This document shows, one piece after another, positions 40,801 to 46,025 of a stretch of DNA of 64,000 nucleotides. Position 1 is the first letter of the stretch. Each line of letters opens with the position of its first letter. The notes below the pieces were generated by a model. The model was not told the DNA's origin and did no database searches. It saw only the letters and a list, made by a program, of their open reading frames with translations. Where the stretch lies: NCBI GenBank assembly GCA_029706075.1, contig JAINUG010000052.1, forward strand, positions 1,569,998-1,633,997, read 5' to 3'. Source of the DNA: Aldrovandia affinis (Eukaryota > Chordata > Actinopteri > Notacanthiformes > Halosauridae). The position numbers and the translations under genes are program-made.

Positions 40801-43800
40801 CCAGGAATCATAATCCTTTCATAAAGCGGAGACACTTGGTCTCGGTAATGATACTGACATGGGTGTAGAAATTTTTAAAAACTATCAAACATAATGGGTG
40901 TGGAACATACGAGATGAAATTGTGACATTCTATAATCTTTTTTTTTTTTTTATTGCGGCAGGTTAGATATTCACATGAGAATAAATATTGATTTAATACC
41001 GACTTTTACTTCCTGATAGAATACACATCATGTGGGTGAATGTTTCATCGTCATACCTGACAGAGAGCAACTTTATCCTCAGTGAAATCTCAATTGTATG
41101 TAATATACAGTACCAGTCAAAAGTTTAGGTTTATCTCATAATTGACAATGTTTTACACCATAAGTTTCTGTAAATACTTGAAAATGACAAAAAAAACACA
41201 TGTAACAATAAACAAAAGGAACATCAAAGCAATGTTCCAAAATTTTGAATTGAAAATTGAATCCTGGCTATCATCTTTTGCCATGATAACCGTCTCACAA
41301 ACACGGGCCATTTAATTAATAAGTCTCACCAAACATGTCTTCCCAGCTCTCCTGCAGCAATTTTCAGAGACACTTGTGGGTTGCTTTGCTTTGATTCTTC
41401 TGTCCAGTTCGTCCCATACAAGTTCTATGGGATTGAGGTCTGGACACTGGGCAGGCCAGGTCATTAGTTTGAGTTGTCCTTCACGTTCCTCCTTCACCAG
41501 ATAGTTCAAGGTGCGTCTCGGGTCATTATCTTGTTGAAGAATGATTAGCCTGATTAGCCATAATCCAGATAGAAGGTGTATTCAAACCCTTGACTGGTAC
41601 TGTAGCGGTCTCTTATCTTTCAAATAACTTATGTTAATGGTGTTACTGTTAGAAAGAATGAGATTCGCACACTTACTAGACGCTCCAAAAAGTAGTGTAA
41701 CGGTTTTATTTAACTGTGCAGGTTGGTTAACCCTTAGGTCTTCATCAGAACACCTATGGGGATATACACTGCTCAAAGAAATTAAGGGAACACTTAATCA
41801 TCACAGTATAACACCAAGTCAATAAAATTTCTGGGATATCGATCTGTCCAGTTAGGAGGCGTAAACGATTGTGAATCAATTTCACCTGCTTTGGTGCAAA
41901 TGAAAGTGACAACAGGTGGACAGGAGAGACAACAGCAAGACAACCCCCAAAAAGTAAATGGTTTTGCAGGTGGTGGCCACAGACCATTTCTCTCTCCTTA
42001 TCCTTCCTGACTGATTTTTCTCTAGTTTTGCATTTTGCTAGTGCCCTTGTCACTACTGGTAGCATGAGGCGGTACCCTGCAGCCCATTCAGTTTGCACAG
42101 GTAGTCCAGCTCCTCCAGGATGGCACATCCATACGTGCCGTTGCAAGAAGGTTTGCTGTGTCTCCCAGCACAGTCTCAAGAGCGTGGAGATACCGGGAGA
42201 CAGGCCATTACACGAGGAGAGCTGGACAGGGCCGTAGAAGGGCAACAACCCAGCGGCAGGACCGGTATCTGCTCATTTGTGCAAGGAGGAACAGGAGGAG
42301 CACTGCCAGAGCCCTACAAAATGACCTCCAGCGGGCTACTCGTGTGCATGTTTCTGACCAAACTGTCAGAAACAGACTCCATGAGGGTGGCATGAGGGCC
42401 CAACGTCCTGTAGTGGGACCTGTGCTCACAGTCCAGCACTGTGCAGCTCGATTGGCATTTCCCAGAGAAGACCAGAATTGGCAGGTTCGCCAGTGGCGCC
42501 CCGTTCTCTTCACAGATGAGAGCAGGTTCACACTGAGCACGTGACAGACATGAGAGTCTGGAGACGCCGTGGCGAACGTTATGCTGCCTGCAACATCATC
42601 CAGCATGACCGGTTTGGTGGTGGGTCAGTGATGGTCTGGGGAGGCATATCCTTGGAGGGCCGCACAAACCTCCACGTGCTAGCCAAAGGTACTCTGACTG
42701 CTGTTAGATACCGGGATGAAATCCTCCGACACATTGTCAGAACTTACGCTGGTGCAGTGGGCCCTGGGTTCCTCCTGGTGCAGGACAATGTCCGGCCTCA
42801 TGTGGCCAGAGTATGTAGGCAGTTCCTGGATGACGAAGGCATTGATTCCATTGACTGGCCCTCACGTTCCCCAGACCTGAATCCAATTGAGCACGTCTGG
42901 GACGTTATGTATCGGTGCATCCGCCGCCGCCAAGTAGCACCACAGACTGTCCAGGAGCTCACTGATGCCCTGATCCAGGTCTGGGAGGAGATCCCCCAGG
43001 ACACCATCCGCCGTCTCATCAGGAGCATGCCCAGACGTTGTCGGGAGTGCATACAGGCAAGTGGGGGCCATACACACTACTGAGCCACATTATGAGTTGT
43101 CGTGATGAAATTCACACAAGTTGGATCAGCCTGTGATCTAAATTTTTCACTTTGATTTTCGGTGTGATTTTGAATCCAGCCCTCAATGCGTTAATGATTT
43201 TGGTTTCCATTGACCGTTGTTATGTCATTTTGTCCTCGACGAAGTACACAATGTAATCAATAAAGATTTTCAACTTGAATATTCCGTTCATCGAGATCCG
43301 CGATGTGTGATTTAAGTGTTAAATCCTTAATTTATTTGAGCAGTGTATTAGCGGAGGGTCGAAACGTTAACCAACCTGCATGGTTAAATAAAACCATTAC
43401 ACTACTTTTTGGAGCATCTAATAAGTGTGAGCGAGTCTCATTCTTTCTAGTATTATACGCCACTTCGACCTTTTTGGAGTGTGTAAGATTATCGTGTTAA
43501 AGTGGTATTGTTACCATGAAACATCATCCACTCAAATCAAAGGACATTACTACTTAGACTTTTCCAGTAAGGTAAGGTACAGAAATGTTACGTTATTTTT
43601 AAAATGGTAGTCATTTAAAGAATTTGATCACGTGTCCCTGTGTTAATGACGTGACAGCACATTCAGGTCTAGGCGTCAACATACCTGGCATAGAACAAAT
43701 GCACCGATTAACAAATTCATGAGCATAATGTGCCTCGTGGCCACGGTCAAACCCTGCACCTCCGGCCCGACCGCTGCAGTCTCTGCTGCCTCTAGGCGAT

Positions 43801-45984
43801 CGGTTACTCCCTCATGCTGAGTGACCAATGGCCGCTCACCCCTGGCACCACTGTGGTGGAATGACCTCCCAACTGATGTCAGGACAGCCGAATATAAAAA
43901 AAAAAATATATATGCTTGCACTATGAGTTGCACATATTGTTGTCAATTTCCTTTAGCACTTGTGTTGTTTATGCTGCTTACTTGAGGAAAGATGTGCTCG
44001 AACATCGTAGCATGAAGTGGTTGTTTATCTACTCGAGCTGAAAAGTCATAACTAGGGCCCGAATTCATACTACCAACATCAACATCAATTTTTAAATCAT
44101 CTGCTTTGGGGCCTCACAATGGACTTTTTTAGGATTGGGGTAACCTAGAAAAATATGCCAAACATTTCTGAAATTCAACCTCAGACCAAACTTCACATTA
44201 ACTCGTCTTTATGAGCACTGTGGTGACGACCAAATTTGGCTTTAATTAGGCTCTTTGGAAAACACAAACAAAAACAAGCACTACTAAATGACCTGTAAAT
44301 AGGACTTGGTCAGACCAATAGTCACAGATACAATGTAAATATTCAACAAAAATATTCTCATTAAAACACCCGAGCGGTGGGCTACAATGAGGGAACATTC
44401 AAGAAGGATTTCTCCAAATTTAACTTTTGCTTAATTTGAAGTCGTCTTGGAGTGAGATCTGAAATTCCCACTAAGTCCAATTATAGCTTGTTTTTGGCTT
44501 GTTGAACCCCATGAAGTCACCAACCGTTTCCTCTTCCAATTGGCCCTCCCAATCTCACTTTTCTCTCATGTGGTAAGTCATACCACTGCACAAGAGCAGA
44601 GCTCTGCACAAAATGGTTGAGCTATCCATGGGAAACGGAACAGAAAGCCAGCGCTCATAGTTCTCGTGGAGCCCAACGACACGGGAAACTGAGCCATGGA
44701 CCGTCAGAAACCAAAACGCGCCTACAACAGTAGAGGGAAACTACTGTGCCAGTCTCATCAAACATTCCACAAGAACGGTTTTCCATTTCAGCGCCCTTGT
44801 TAAGGGCTAATAACGTCGCAAAATATAACTATTATGCTTTCCATGTTTTCATATTTGAGCTCTAATGAGGCGTACTCTGAACAGGCTTTGACTCTGCAGG
44901 GAGATTTCATCTCCCCCACTGTCTCACAAGCAAAGAAGGCCAAACAGAACACTCCTTGTTCTTTGTGCATGGCATGATTGCATGTTTTTCTTTTCATGCA
45001 GCGTTGTTGATTTAAACACTTCTGAACCATGTGAAAATCCTATGTCTGCCGTTTACAATTCAGAGCCCAGGATCCTACTCCTGCCAAATGGCTTTGTGCT
45101 ACAGGAATATGCACATACAACCGAGATCTCACCCAAAGGTCTCTACTGGTCTCTGCTGCTGTCCACTGTATAAACTCCTGCACACCCAGTTGTGACCCAG
45201 GTGCTTGGAGTCAAGGGGAATTTATGACCAGAAGGTTATGGGTTTCAATCCCAAAGTGTAATGCTCCTTAGCCACTGTGCTCAACCTGAATTGCATCATG
45301 ATATTTATTGAATGACCGCTGAGCCATTGGATTCAAGGGGAATTTATGACCAGAAGGTTATGGGTTTGAATCCCCAGGTCTATTGAATGATCACTGAGCC
45401 GCTTTCACACACTGTCACTCTCCAAGCTCATGATAAACACCAAGGGCAGTGAACAGAAGGTAAAACAAAGCAAGCAGCACGACCGCACATGGCAAAAAAA
45501 TCCAATAACACGCTGACGGCAGCAGGCAGTGGGAAGGAATCACATGATTCTAGAAGCATCTTTACACCGTGGCGGCTGTGCTGCATAGTGTGACTGCGAG
45601 TGTATACTCTGTGTGCAGCAGATAAAAGATCACAGATGATTCACAGCTCATTCACAGCTTATTCAATACAGTATAAGAGGCCTTGTATTCAGATGGCATT
45701 TGCATAGTAAACAATAACAATAATAATAATAATAATAATAATAAAAAATAAATAAAAAGTTAATAAAGTCTGAAAAGTTGAAACGCTGAAAACGTTCTTG
45801 TATAAAACTGGTCGTCATCAAACATCAAGGCATCAGATTTTTTTTAAAGACTGTCAAACATTCAGTCGATACTGGACCGTTTCCCACAAAGCAAAAAAGC
45901 TAACTCACCAAGCCGGCGATAGGAGTGGACAGCCTGTTCACTTTCTTAACAATCCCGGGCTTGAGCTTGTTGATCAGACTTGAA

Positions 45985-46025
<41 letters not shown>

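Larger units (their letters stand above)
41650..43450. repeat. Palindromic repeat split by a Tc1 element
   Basis: The sequence left of the Tc1 at 41767 (agaaagaatgagattcgcac ... gctccaaaaagtagtgtaac ... gcaggttggttaac) reappears inverted to its right, between 43366 and 43450, at about 85-90% identity over 85-90 bp. The two arms would form one hairpin repeat in the uninserted allele. Confidence 0.8.
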
